Below, in pieces: positions 38,679-45,361 of a stretch of DNA of 62,767 bases. The first letter of the stretch is position 1. Each line of letters starts with the position of its first letter. The stretch comes from a virus. The stretch spans positions 1 to 62,767 of the IMG/VR virus record IMGVR_UViG_3300025647_000034. The stretch is one strand, 5' to 3'. The translations under genes were made by a program, and so were the position numbers. The notes under the pieces are model-generated. The model was not told where the DNA came from. It made no database searches and saw nothing but the letters and a program-made list of their open reading frames with translations.

Positions 38679-39620
38679 ATGAAATCTCGCAAACCATCGC
38701 CTAGAAAAAGTGCAGACTATACCATTGGCACATCATATGGGGCCAAGAAAGAAAGTTCTCTTGGCTATATGATGTCAAAGCTTGACAAAATAGAGGCAAA
38801 GCAGGCTAAGCAAAAGGCAAGAGTTGAGACTCGTGCTGCTAAGAGTGCATTTCGTGAGGCAAGCAGAGCGGCAAAGGTTGGTCGAGGTTCTTCTTCTCGG
38901 GGCGGATCTTACACCACAACTCCCGACAACAAATATGTTTATAAGGGTTCTTATAAGACAGCACAAGAGGCCCCTGTGTACTCTAAAGGTGTTCGATTGA
39001 ACCAAGAGCAATCACGCACAACAAAGGTTGAGTATACTAAAAACTTGAGTCCTAAATTGAGAAAGGCAAAGAAGGAGCTTGTTTCTGATGAGCGTTTTGA
39101 TCGTAGCAACTTAGGTGTTACCAAGCAAAGCAAAAAAGTTAGAGGTATAAACGCTAAAGAGGCAGCTGCTCGTACACTTGGCATGACCGGAAAGGCTGAT
39201 CGCCTTAGAAAAAGAGGAACGAGAGTAGAAAATCGCCCTGGAAACGCTGCTATTAGACAAGCAGACAGAGCGTATGCTGCAAGTGGTTTTGTAAAGCAAC
39301 CTGGTTGCGCACAGCAAGGAGATTGTTATGCTGTTGGTGCTAATAAGACTCGTTTTGATAGAAGAGAGAACAGGCAAAAGGCTCGTTCGATTGTAAAATA
39401 TGCAAGAAAAACAAACCAAAGTGGAGCTGGAAAAGTGCTTGAAAGTGCGGCTAGCAAGGTAAGTCGTAAGTTGGGCGCACAGGTAAGAGGCGTTCAAAAT
39501 CAAAAAATCGCCAAAGCTAAGAAAAAATACGGGCCTGCTATGGGCAAATCCAAAGGAACAAGCGCTTTGATAATCGGTCAAGGAAACTTTGGTGCGAAAA
39601 AATCAATGAAAAAACGATGA
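38679..39620 (+). CDS. Highly basic protein, Lys/Arg-rich (313 aa)
   Basis: Start ATG 38679, 4 bases after the promoter box. The sequence is dominated by Lys, Arg, Ala, Ser and Gln with low hydrophobicity (for example AKQAKQKARVETRAAKSAFR). One Cys-containing patch (KQPGCAQQGDCYAVG) stands out. Such proteins often bind packaged DNA or the inner capsid surface. No domain recognised. Divergent from the regulator gene. Confidence 0.7.
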   Translation: MKSRKPSPRKSADYTIGTSYGAKKESSLGYMMSKLDKIEAKQAKQKARVETRAAKSAFREASRAAKVGRGSSSRGGSYTTTPDNKYVYKGSYKTAQEAPVYSKGVRLNQEQSRTTKVEYTKNLSPKLRKAKKELVSDERFDRSNLGVTKQSKKVRGINAKEAAARTLGMTGKADRLRKRGTRVENRPGNAAIRQADRAYAASGFVKQPGCAQQGDCYAVGANKTRFDRRENRQKARSIVKYARKTNQSGAGKVLESAASKVSRKLGAQVRGVQNQKIAKAKKKYGPAMGKSKGTSALIIGQGNFGAKKSMKKR

Positions 39621-39775
39621 AAAGTAAAGGCTTAGGCGACACCATCGAGAAGATGACCATCGCAACTGGGATCAAGAAGTTGGCTGAGAAGTACACTCAG
39701 GTCACTGGCAAGGACTGCGGCTGCAACAAGCGCAAGGCTGCACTAAACAAGGCGTTCCCATATGGCAAGGGCTAA
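39617..39775 (+). CDS. Small protein with C-G-C motif (52 aa)
   Basis: Overlaps the stop of the basic protein gene (ATGA). Helical start (GDTIEKMTIATGIKKLAEKY) and a DCGCNKRKAALNKAFPY ending. Small phage proteins with this ending recur in Bacteroidota phages, as far as I recall. Possible metal-binding Cys pair. Function unknown. Confidence 0.7.
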   Translation: MKSKGLGDTIEKMTIATGIKKLAEKYTQVTGKDCGCNKRKAALNKAFPYGKG

Positions 39776-39911
39776 GGGTTCGGATGTTGCGTTCAAGGCG
39801 AAGCCTGTCGTACGCAGACCTGGTGTTCATGCCAAGACGAAGATGTCCAAGACCAAGAGTAGTAAGAACTACAAGAAGATGAGCCGTGGACAGGGCTGTG
39901 GTCGGCGGTAA
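39762..39911 (+). CDS. Small basic protein ending in RGQG-type motif (49 aa)
   Basis: ATG 39762 overlaps the previous gene by 14 bases. Lys-rich with RPGVHAKTKMSK and KNYKKMSRGQG blocks, a pattern I associate with a recurrent small protein of Bacteroidota phages. Probably a DNA- or capsid-binding peptide. Confidence 0.68.
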   Translation: MARAKGSDVAFKAKPVVRRPGVHAKTKMSKTKSSKNYKKMSRGQGCGRR

Positions 39912-39981
39912 GTCAGACGTCGTCTCTGACGACGCAGTCGTTAGAGTCAGACCTGACAAATAAATATTTGCCAGGAGTACG

Positions 39982-39989
39982 TATCTTTG
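39982..39989 (+). promoter_or_regulatory. TAnnTTTG -7 box, 4 bases before ATG 39994
   Basis: TATCTTTG with 4-base spacing. A GTCGTC/GACGAC hairpin lies upstream at about 39920-39934 and may end the preceding unit. Confidence 0.72.
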
Positions 39990-39993
39990 CATC

Positions 39994-40260
39994 ATGGCAT
40001 ACCAAAAACTTCAATCGTCTAGAGCTGCGGTAGTTACTCCTAGCGACACTGTCAATATTCCAAGCGTATCCTCACAAGACGGATCTGGCAACAACGGCTG
40101 CGTATTGTACGTAGCTGGTGCCGGCAACCTTCGTGTATTGACTGTCGGTGGGGATGACGTATTGTTCTCCAACATTCAAGGAGGATCATTCTTGCCCGTG
40201 CAGGTCAAGCGTGTATTCTCAACCAACACTACAGCAACAGGAATCGTAGCCCTCTGGTAA
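39994..40260 (+). CDS. Capsid-decoration-like small structural protein (88 aa)
   Basis: Begins MAYQKLQSSRAAVVTPSDTV and contains GCVLYVAGAGNLRVLTVGG, an all-beta pattern found in many Bacteroidota phages upstream of lectin-like fibre genes. Its stop overlaps the next start (TAATG). Inferred to be a virion surface protein. Confidence 0.72.
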   Translation: MAYQKLQSSRAAVVTPSDTVNIPSVSSQDGSGNNGCVLYVAGAGNLRVLTVGGDDVLFSNIQGGSFLPVQVKRVFSTNTTATGIVALW

Positions 40261-41033
40261 TGTTTATCGGCATTGCAAATATCATTGGTCAACGCTTTGG
40301 TGGTGGTGGCGGTGGTGGCTTTGATGCCGACTATCAGGCCGTTTTAAACTATGCCACAACGCAAGGTTATACCCTACCAAGTGCATCGCAACAAGCGTTG
40401 CAAAATCAGTTAGTTGTTGATTTGAAAGCCGCTGGAGTTTGGTCTAAACTTGACACCTTTGCCGTGTTTGCAACGGACGGAGATAGTGACTTTGCTTTGA
40501 TTGATTGGATAAATTTAAGTCAATACACAGCAGTTAATAGTCCTACGTTTACGACTAATGGAGGCTTTACGGGTAATGGAACGAGCAGTTATGTTAATAC
40601 GAATTATAACGCATCAACAAGTGCTACGAATTATCAGCTAAATAATGCAAGTAGATTTTATTGGGTTGATAATAGAACGGGTACAAATTGGGAAGATAAT
40701 TTATCAGGTCGAGCAATTAGTGGAAATAACAATTCAACATTAATAAGAATTAACTCTCAAACTACTTCATTAAATTCTGCTGTTGATATGAGAAGTGACG
40801 GTTTTAAATCAATAAACAGAACTTCATCGACAAATGTGGAAGTTTTCCAAAATACTACTCAGTATTCGAGAACAGCAACTTCAGTTGATATTGATGGGGG
40901 GACTCAAGTTTTTTTAAGGGCAGTAACTGGTTATAATGCGTCCAGATTTAGATTCTATGGAATGGGGGCTTCTATTGTTTCTGAAAATACCGATTTTTAT
41001 AACGCTTTAAACACTTACATAACTTCATTATGA
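40260..41033 (+). CDS. Lectin-like fibre protein (257 aa)
   Basis: The N-terminus has a run of eight glycines after FIGIANIIGQRF, which marks a flexible attachment tail. A helical segment follows, then a Ser/Thr/Asn-rich beta-sandwich (GGFTGNGTSSYVNTNYN, SRFRFYGMGASIV), resembling concanavalin A-like lectin domains of phage head fibres. Probably displays a carbohydrate-binding module on the capsid. Confidence 0.72.
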   Translation: MFIGIANIIGQRFGGGGGGGFDADYQAVLNYATTQGYTLPSASQQALQNQLVVDLKAAGVWSKLDTFAVFATDGDSDFALIDWINLSQYTAVNSPTFTTNGGFTGNGTSSYVNTNYNASTSATNYQLNNASRFYWVDNRTGTNWEDNLSGRAISGNNNSTLIRINSQTTSLNSAVDMRSDGFKSINRTSSTNVEVFQNTTQYSRTATSVDIDGGTQVFLRAVTGYNASRFRFYGMGASIVSENTDFYNALNTYITSL

Positions 41034-41242
41034 TAGTACTACATCCCAACACCGAACAATACAACGCTTTAAATGGCTACAAATACAAGTCAAGCGAATT
41101 GCTATTTGTAAAAGACGGAAGTGATAGATGGATAGTGGGACTTCAAGTTTTAGACGATGTCAACTTTTTAGAAATACACGACCAACTTGAGCAACTTGAA
41201 AGAATAGAATACACACCTTTCCCACCCGAACCAGATGCCTAA
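41030..41242 (+). CDS. Small fibre-associated protein (70 aa)
   Basis: Overlaps the lectin-like gene by 4 bases. Contains LLFVKDGSDRWIVGLQVL and a Glu/Leu-rich tail. It recurs immediately after this fibre type in related phages, to my recollection. Function unknown. Confidence 0.68.
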   Translation: MIVLHPNTEQYNALNGYKYKSSELLFVKDGSDRWIVGLQVLDDVNFLEIHDQLEQLERIEYTPFPPEPDA

Positions 41243-41576
41243 AGACGCTTGCTATAGTAAGGTAAAGAGCCAGTACAAGGTGTTCCCTAGTGCAAGGGCC
41301 TCTCAGGCTATTGCCAAGTGCCGGAAGGCCAGCGGCAATGTCAAGAAGACCGAGAAAGGTACAGCATTGAAGCGTTGGGGTGCTGAGAAGTGGGTCGATA
41401 CCAAGAGTGGTAAGGCCTGCGGTGCAGGAGGCAAGAACGAGTACTGCCGTCCAACCAAGCGTGTAAGCTCAAAGACTCCAGTGACGAAGGGAGAGATGTC
41501 TGCGTCAAAGCTTCGTGCCAAGAAGGCTGAGAAGAGCCGTGTAGGCATGGGCAAGCGTGTAAAGCCTGTTAAGTAA
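41235..41576 (+). CDS. DUF5872-like basic Cys protein (113 aa)
   Basis: Two typical blocks: CYSKVKSQYKVFPSARAS followed by KCRK, and RWGAEKWVDTKSGKACG followed by YCRPTKRVS. These match the DUF5872 pattern seen in phages and giant viruses. Cys and Lys-rich, possibly metal-binding and DNA-associated in the virion. Its stop overlaps the next start (TAATG). Confidence 0.78.
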   Translation: MPKDACYSKVKSQYKVFPSARASQAIAKCRKASGNVKKTEKGTALKRWGAEKWVDTKSGKACGAGGKNEYCRPTKRVSSKTPVTKGEMSASKLRAKKAEKSRVGMGKRVKPVK

Positions 41577-41830
41577 TGCCGAAGAACAAGATCATAGGAA
41601 AGAACAAACGCCTAGGGTCTACCAAGGCCACGGGCCGTGACTACTCCAAGGAGAAGGAGTACCAGTCCTCTCCCGCTCGCAAGAAGTATCGGGCGCTTCT
41701 CAATAAGGCCAACCGAAAGGCTAAAACATACGGAAATGGCGACAATATGGACATGAGCCATACCAAGAGCGGTAAGCTAGTCAAAGAGTTACAGAGCAAA
41801 AACAGAGCTCGTAACAGAGGAAAGAAGTAA
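41576..41830 (+). CDS. Small basic HNH-like protein (84 aa)
   Basis: Very Lys/Arg/Asn-rich. SPARKKYRALLNKANRKAKTYG followed by GDNMDMSH and KLVKELQSKNRARNRG resembles a family with a degenerate HNH-like layout. The metal-binding residues are incomplete (only one His), so it is probably structural or DNA-binding rather than a nuclease. Confidence 0.65.
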   Translation: MPKNKIIGKNKRLGSTKATGRDYSKEKEYQSSPARKKYRALLNKANRKAKTYGNGDNMDMSHTKSGKLVKELQSKNRARNRGKK

Positions 41831-41850
41831 GACTTACAGATGCAAAAGGT

Positions 41851-41876
41851 GGCTCCAAAAATAAATTCTTGGAGCC
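41851..41876 (+). terminator. Hairpin GGCTCCAA/TTGGAGCC before the lysis-type genes
   Basis: A perfect 8-bp stem with a 10-nt loop, ending one base before the next promoter box. It probably ends the basic-protein transcript. Confidence 0.55.
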
Positions 41877-41877
41877 T

Positions 41878-41885
41878 TATCTTTG
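41878..41885 (+). promoter_or_regulatory. TAnnTTTG -7 box, 4 bases before GTG 41890
   Basis: TATCTTTG. The same 4-base spacing as other leaderless genes places the start at GTG 41890 rather than the upstream TTG. Confidence 0.7.
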
Positions 41886-41889
41886 TAAG

Positions 41890-42150
41890 GTGAAACTACC
41901 TGTATCATTTTCCGAATTCTCTAAGGACCCATCCAAGGCGGTCACGTATTTGATGATTTTTGCTGTTATATTTTTGTATGTACGTATGGAGAACCAAGAC
42001 AAGCAGGTGAACAATGGTTGCGAGGATCGCCTGACCCGTTGCGAGCAAAAGCTGGACCAATTCTCTAGCATGCTCAAGACGCAGGACTCTATCTCCTCTG
42101 CTCTCCGTGCTGAACTGACCACATACCAAAAACTAGGCATCATCAAATAA
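41890..42150 (+). CDS. Membrane protein with coiled-coil domain (86 aa)
   Basis: GTG start chosen from the promoter spacing. One transmembrane helix (AVTYLMIFAVIFLYV) is followed by a heptad-like region with two Cys (CEDRLTRCEQKLDQFSSML). It lies with a signal-peptide coiled-coil protein, a holin candidate and a spanin candidate, so a lysis role is likely (i-spanin or antiholin type). Confidence 0.65.
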   Translation: MKLPVSFSEFSKDPSKAVTYLMIFAVIFLYVRMENQDKQVNNGCEDRLTRCEQKLDQFSSMLKTQDSISSALRAELTTYQKLGIIK

Positions 42151-42503
42151 TGAAACACATCATCCTATTGTCTACGCTTGTACTGGCCTCCACGCCAAAA
42201 GCGCCACAACTCTCTTCTACGGATCCATACAAGAAGTACGACATGCAGCTTGACCACGCTCAGGCCAGCATCGCAATGACCAAGGCCGCCATTGAGGAGG
42301 CAAAGGTCATGAACGAAGAAATGATCGAGAAGACCGTTGCTAAGATGGACAGCATCAAACAAGAGGCCGAGCAGGTCAAGGAGAAGGTAGAGCTGATGAT
42401 GGTGGTACTTGAGACCAACAACATTGAAGTTCCAAAGAATCGTGAAGAGTGGTTTGAGGACTCTGTCCGCACCGCCAACATGATTGAAATAAATAAAAAA
42501 TGA
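42150..42503 (+). CDS. Exported coiled-coil protein (117 aa)
   Basis: A short signal-like N-terminus (MKHIILLSTLVLASTPKAPQ) is followed by a long Lys/Glu/Met-rich coiled coil (residues ~35-95). It overlaps the previous gene by one base (TAATG). Likely periplasmic, within the lysis-type cluster. Confidence 0.68.
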   Translation: MKHIILLSTLVLASTPKAPQLSSTDPYKKYDMQLDHAQASIAMTKAAIEEAKVMNEEMIEKTVAKMDSIKQEAEQVKEKVELMMVVLETNNIEVPKNREEWFEDSVRTANMIEINKK

Positions 42504-42724
42504 AAACATTCATCAAACAAATGTTCTCCTCCAAAGACGGAGACATCTCCCACAAGCGTATCCTAGGAAGCATCGGCTTCTTGGCGTTGGTATTCACTAT
42601 GATCGCCAACTCTTTTTCTCCTGTAGAAGTAGCACCTAGCCCTGAACTGGTTAGCGCAGTTGAATACTTGGTTATGTCAACTGTCTTCGGTTCCGTGCTT
42701 GAAAAGTTCGCAAAGAATGCCTGA
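42500..42724 (+). CDS. Holin-like protein (74 aa)
   Basis: SHKRILGSIGFLALVFTMIA and SAVEYLVMSTVFGSVLEKF are two hydrophobic helices separated by a Pro/Ser turn, with a charged N-terminus. The size and topology fit a class II holin, which would release the amidase through the inner membrane. Holins are too diverse for a sure call from sequence. Confidence 0.65.
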   Translation: MKTFIKQMFSSKDGDISHKRILGSIGFLALVFTMIANSFSPVEVAPSPELVSAVEYLVMSTVFGSVLEKFAKNA

Positions 42725-43007
42725 TAAGAGCAAAATGAAGTGCAACGTCCCACGGCCTAGCACACGGCCTGGGAAGAAGATGATGGTCAAGGCTTGCTCT
42801 GGCGGGCAAGAGAAGATCGTCCACTTCGGTGCCAAAGGATACGGACACAACTATAGTGCTGCTGCTCGTAAGAGTTTCAAGGCACGTCACAAGTGTTCAA
42901 GTGCAACAGACAAGTTAACTCCACGCTATTGGGCCTGCAAGAAGTTGTGGGCTGGTCCCGGAGGATCAACCAAGAGTAGTCCAAAAACACGTAAAGGAAA
43001 ATACTGA
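42717..43007 (+). CDS. Basic Cys/His-rich small protein (96 aa)
   Basis: Start ATG 42717 overlaps the holin gene by 8 bases. Contains EKIVHFGAKGYGHNYS, RKSFKARHKC and LTPRYWACKKLWAG, a recurring arrangement in phages (DUF5754-like) with conserved His, Cys and Trp. Unknown function; possibly metal-binding. Confidence 0.72.
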   Translation: MPDKSKMKCNVPRPSTRPGKKMMVKACSGGQEKIVHFGAKGYGHNYSAAARKSFKARHKCSSATDKLTPRYWACKKLWAGPGGSTKSSPKTRKGKY

Positions 43008-43008
43008 T

Positions 43009-43071
43009 ATGAAATACGGAAAACCATGCACTACTAAGGTGCAATCTGCTGTTAAGAAACCAAAGAAGTAA
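43009..43071 (+). CDS. Tiny basic peptide (20 aa)
   Basis: ATG 43009 follows the previous stop by one base, and its stop is one base before the next start. Seven of 20 residues are Lys. The exact packing suggests it may be translated, but a chance frame cannot be excluded. Confidence 0.4.
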   Translation: MKYGKPCTTKVQSAVKKPKK

Positions 43072-43072
43072 G

Positions 43073-43492
43073 ATGCGGCTACTCAAGTCTATTCTAATCG
43101 CATTGCTTCTTACCTCATGCTCTGCCAACTGGCACATGAAGCGTGCAGTACAGAAGGAGCCGAGTATATTGACAGAGCGAGTAATCTTTGATACTATTGT
43201 TATCAAGGAGGAGAAAATCCTGCATGATACATTTCATACAACAGAGTATGATACGATTACCATGGAGGACTCGTTTGTATATACCCAAGTGATACGTGAA
43301 AAGGATATCATAAAAGTATATACCAAGTGCAAGGCTGATACGGTACGCATTACAAAGACTCTTCCTCCTCAGGTCAACTACATCGAGAAGAAGAACGACT
43401 GGAAGAAGAGCCTTGATTGGCTTCTTATCATCTTCGGTTTGTTAGCCTTGACAAATTTGCTTAAATTTGTAGGCAAATGGATAAAGAATTAG
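43073..43492 (+). CDS. Unimolecular spanin candidate (139 aa)
   Basis: The N-terminus LLKSILIALLLTSCSA carries a lipobox (L-T-S-C), so the mature protein would be lipidated and held in the outer membrane. The C-terminal LDWLLIIFGLLALTNLLKFV is one inner-membrane helix. The intervening ~90 residues are charged and beta-prone. This two-membrane topology defines u-spanins, which fuse the membranes in the last lysis step. The holin candidate is two genes upstream. Confidence 0.75.
   Translation: MRLLKSILIALLLTSCSANWHMKRAVQKEPSILTERVIFDTIVIKEEKILHDTFHTTEYDTITMEDSFVYTQVIREKDIIKVYTKCKADTVRITKTLPPQVNYIEKKNDWKKSLDWLLIIFGLLALTNLLKFVGKWIKN
43462..43469 (+). promoter_or_regulatory. TAnnTTTG -7 box, 7 bases before ATG 43477
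   Basis: TAAATTTG inside the 3' end of the spanin gene, driving the next gene independently. Confidence 0.55.
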
Positions 43493-43698
43493 AATCAAGT
43501 GAGTTTGAGCAGCTCAAAGTGCTCGTAGACAAACGACACAACTTGGAGCGAGACATCGCACAGGTTGAGTTGCACAGACTAAAAAAGACAATCGAATACG
43601 AAGCTGTCATGGAAGAGTTAGGAACGTTTCAAGCAAACCTCCACTCCAAGTACGGTGACGTAAAGATTGACATGAAAACAGGACACATAAATGACTAA
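43477..43698 (+). CDS. Coiled-coil small protein (73 aa)
   Basis: Starts within the spanin gene behind its own promoter box. Heptad-like helices (FEQLKVLVDKRHNLERDIAQ, LHRLKKTIEYEAVMEELG) make a helical hairpin likely. Function unknown. Confidence 0.65.
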   Translation: MDKELESSEFEQLKVLVDKRHNLERDIAQVELHRLKKTIEYEAVMEELGTFQANLHSKYGDVKIDMKTGHIND

Positions 43699-44296
43699 GA
43701 TCTCCTCATACGCTGCCGTCACTCCCACAGGGACTGACCTTCTCATTGGAACCGATACCAGTGCATCTGACGCTACCAAGAACTTTACGGTATCATCGTT
43801 GGCAACTTTCATTGGTGGCCAAATGACTGCCACTCAAGTATTGAACGCTTCTAGCACAGTTGCTCAAAACCCAAGTGGACTAGACACCGCTCTTCAGGTT
43901 TCTTTTGGCGCAGCGCAAGGCACAGCGTCTGATCCTGTCATGATTGACGCAGCTGGAACTGTAACCTTCAATGAGACCGGGTTGTACTTGGTGAATGGCA
44001 TGGGCAACATTCATCGCACAGGTCCAAGCGGAATCGCTTTGTTGCTGTTCCGTGGCTTGGTGAATGGATCACAGGCTGGAATCATCAAAGGATTTGAGTT
44101 GGATACTGCAGATGTAATGATGCCGTATGAGATTACTATTCCTTTCTCTGTTTCTGTTGCTGGAACTACGTTTGCTTTCCAAATCATGCGTGACAGCTCT
44201 GGTGCTGATGATGGAGGATTGATCCCTCAAGTCACCGCCGGTCCTTGGGATGATATCCCATCTGCTAATATGCAGATTTGGAAGATAGGAGGATAA
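43691..44296 (+). CDS. Virion surface protein with C1q/TNF-like beta domain (201 aa)
   Basis: The N-terminus (ISSYAAVTPTGTDLLIGTD, FTVSSLATFIGG) is a recurring phage attachment module. The remainder is beta-rich with FNETGLYLVNGMGNIHRTGP and IPFSVSVAGTTFAFQIMRDSS, resembling a jelly-roll (C1q-like) receptor-binding head. Probably a fibre or decoration protein. Confidence 0.68.
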   Translation: MTKISSYAAVTPTGTDLLIGTDTSASDATKNFTVSSLATFIGGQMTATQVLNASSTVAQNPSGLDTALQVSFGAAQGTASDPVMIDAAGTVTFNETGLYLVNGMGNIHRTGPSGIALLLFRGLVNGSQAGIIKGFELDTADVMMPYEITIPFSVSVAGTTFAFQIMRDSSGADDGGLIPQVTAGPWDDIPSANMQIWKIGG

Positions 44297-44297
44297 T

Positions 44298-44516
44298 ATG
44301 GACATCCGCAAAATTTCAATCGGATCTGACTACAAAAACGCTATGAACTACGTAAAGGGCCAATCGGTCCTTTCGGGTTCGTATACGATCAACCACATTC
44401 GTAGGACTACAGACGGAGAGTTCCAGGTGTGGATTGAAAAAGATAAAGAGGTTTTCTTATGGAAATCGTTCACGGTCAACATGCCGTGCTCAGTTGAATA
44501 CAATATCGAATTTTAA
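44298..44516 (+). CDS. Conserved small protein (72 aa)
   Basis: Starts MDIRKISIGSDYKNAMNYV and ends FTVNMPCSVEYNIEF. I recognise this arrangement as a recurrent small protein just upstream of the terminase genes in Bacteroidota phages. Beta-rich; role unknown. Confidence 0.72.
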   Translation: MDIRKISIGSDYKNAMNYVKGQSVLSGSYTINHIRRTTDGEFQVWIEKDKEVFLWKSFTVNMPCSVEYNIEF

Positions 44517-44519
44517 TAT

Positions 44520-45095
44520 ATGCAATCGCTCTACTATTTTGTGGTAGAGCCTGTTGATGGGAAAAGGTACACTAATACCAGAAGCTACGGAGACAAAGAG
44601 TTCATTATTAGCACCTCGCAAGAGGACCACACCGTTACGAACAGGCTCGCAGAGGTCGTCAATGTCCCCTTTGGATATGGCGGCCCTATCGCTATTGGTG
44701 ATCACGTCATTGTTCACCATAATGTTTTTCGCAAGATGTTTGATATGAGGGGGAAGGAAATCGACTCCTACTCATTCATCCGTGAAAATCTATACTACCT
44801 TGACGACATGCAGCTGTACGCCTACAAACATCCAGGCGAGGACTGGGAGCCTGTAGGCCGTTACTGCTTCGTAGAGCCAATAAAAGAAGAGAAAGATACC
44901 ATCATAGCCAAGAAGGGTGCGAACGTCGCTCTATGGGGCTCTATGGTGTATCCTAACGATAGATTGCGTGAGCTTGGCGTCTCACGTGGAGATGTTATAT
45001 CCTTTCAGCCTGACTCTGAGTATGAGTTCAGAATTGACGATAGGATTTTGTATAGAATGTATGACTCAAACATATGTCTCAAACAAGGAAGCTAA
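44520..45095 (+). CDS. Double GroES-fold-like protein (191 aa)
   Basis: Two similar halves are visible. One has AIGDHVIVHHNVFRKM; the other has YCFVEPIKEEKDTII followed by GVSRGDVISFQPDSEYEFRI and DRILYRM. Both follow the cpn10 beta-barrel order with the GD-x-V turn and a terminal strand. It may be a GroES-like accessory to the phage or host chaperonin. The fold call is by pattern, not by a hard motif. It overlaps the small terminase gene by 22 bases. Confidence 0.62.
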   Translation: MQSLYYFVVEPVDGKRYTNTRSYGDKEFIISTSQEDHTVTNRLAEVVNVPFGYGGPIAIGDHVIVHHNVFRKMFDMRGKEIDSYSFIRENLYYLDDMQLYAYKHPGEDWEPVGRYCFVEPIKEEKDTIIAKKGANVALWGSMVYPNDRLRELGVSRGDVISFQPDSEYEFRIDDRILYRMYDSNICLKQGS

Positions 45096-45361
45096 AGGAA
45101 GAGATCATAACGGCTGGCGAGCACGCTGTCAAGGAGCTAATCAAAGTGGCTAAAGAACCCATCGTAACAGGCGACATTGAGAGCGACCTGTCGGCTGACA
45201 GGCTCAAGAACGCTGCTGCCGCCAAGAGGCTGGCCATCATGGACGCATTTGACATTCTGCGTAGAATAGACGAGGAGCGGAACCTCCTCACGGCAGAAGA
45301 TTCTGTCGTGTCCGAGTCAATCACATCAACCAAGGGCTTTGCGGAAAGACGTAGCAAGTGA
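45074..45361 (+). CDS. Small terminase subunit candidate (95 aa)
   Basis: An all-helical protein directly upstream of the large terminase and overlapping it by 4 bases. KLKEEIITAGEHAVKELIKV and LKNAAAAKRLAIMDAFDILR fit the oligomerising helices of TerS. There is no obvious helix-turn-helix, so the assignment rests mainly on position and length. Confidence 0.7.
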   Translation: MSQTRKLKEEIITAGEHAVKELIKVAKEPIVTGDIESDLSADRLKNAAAAKRLAIMDAFDILRRIDEERNLLTAEDSVVSESITSTKGFAERRSK

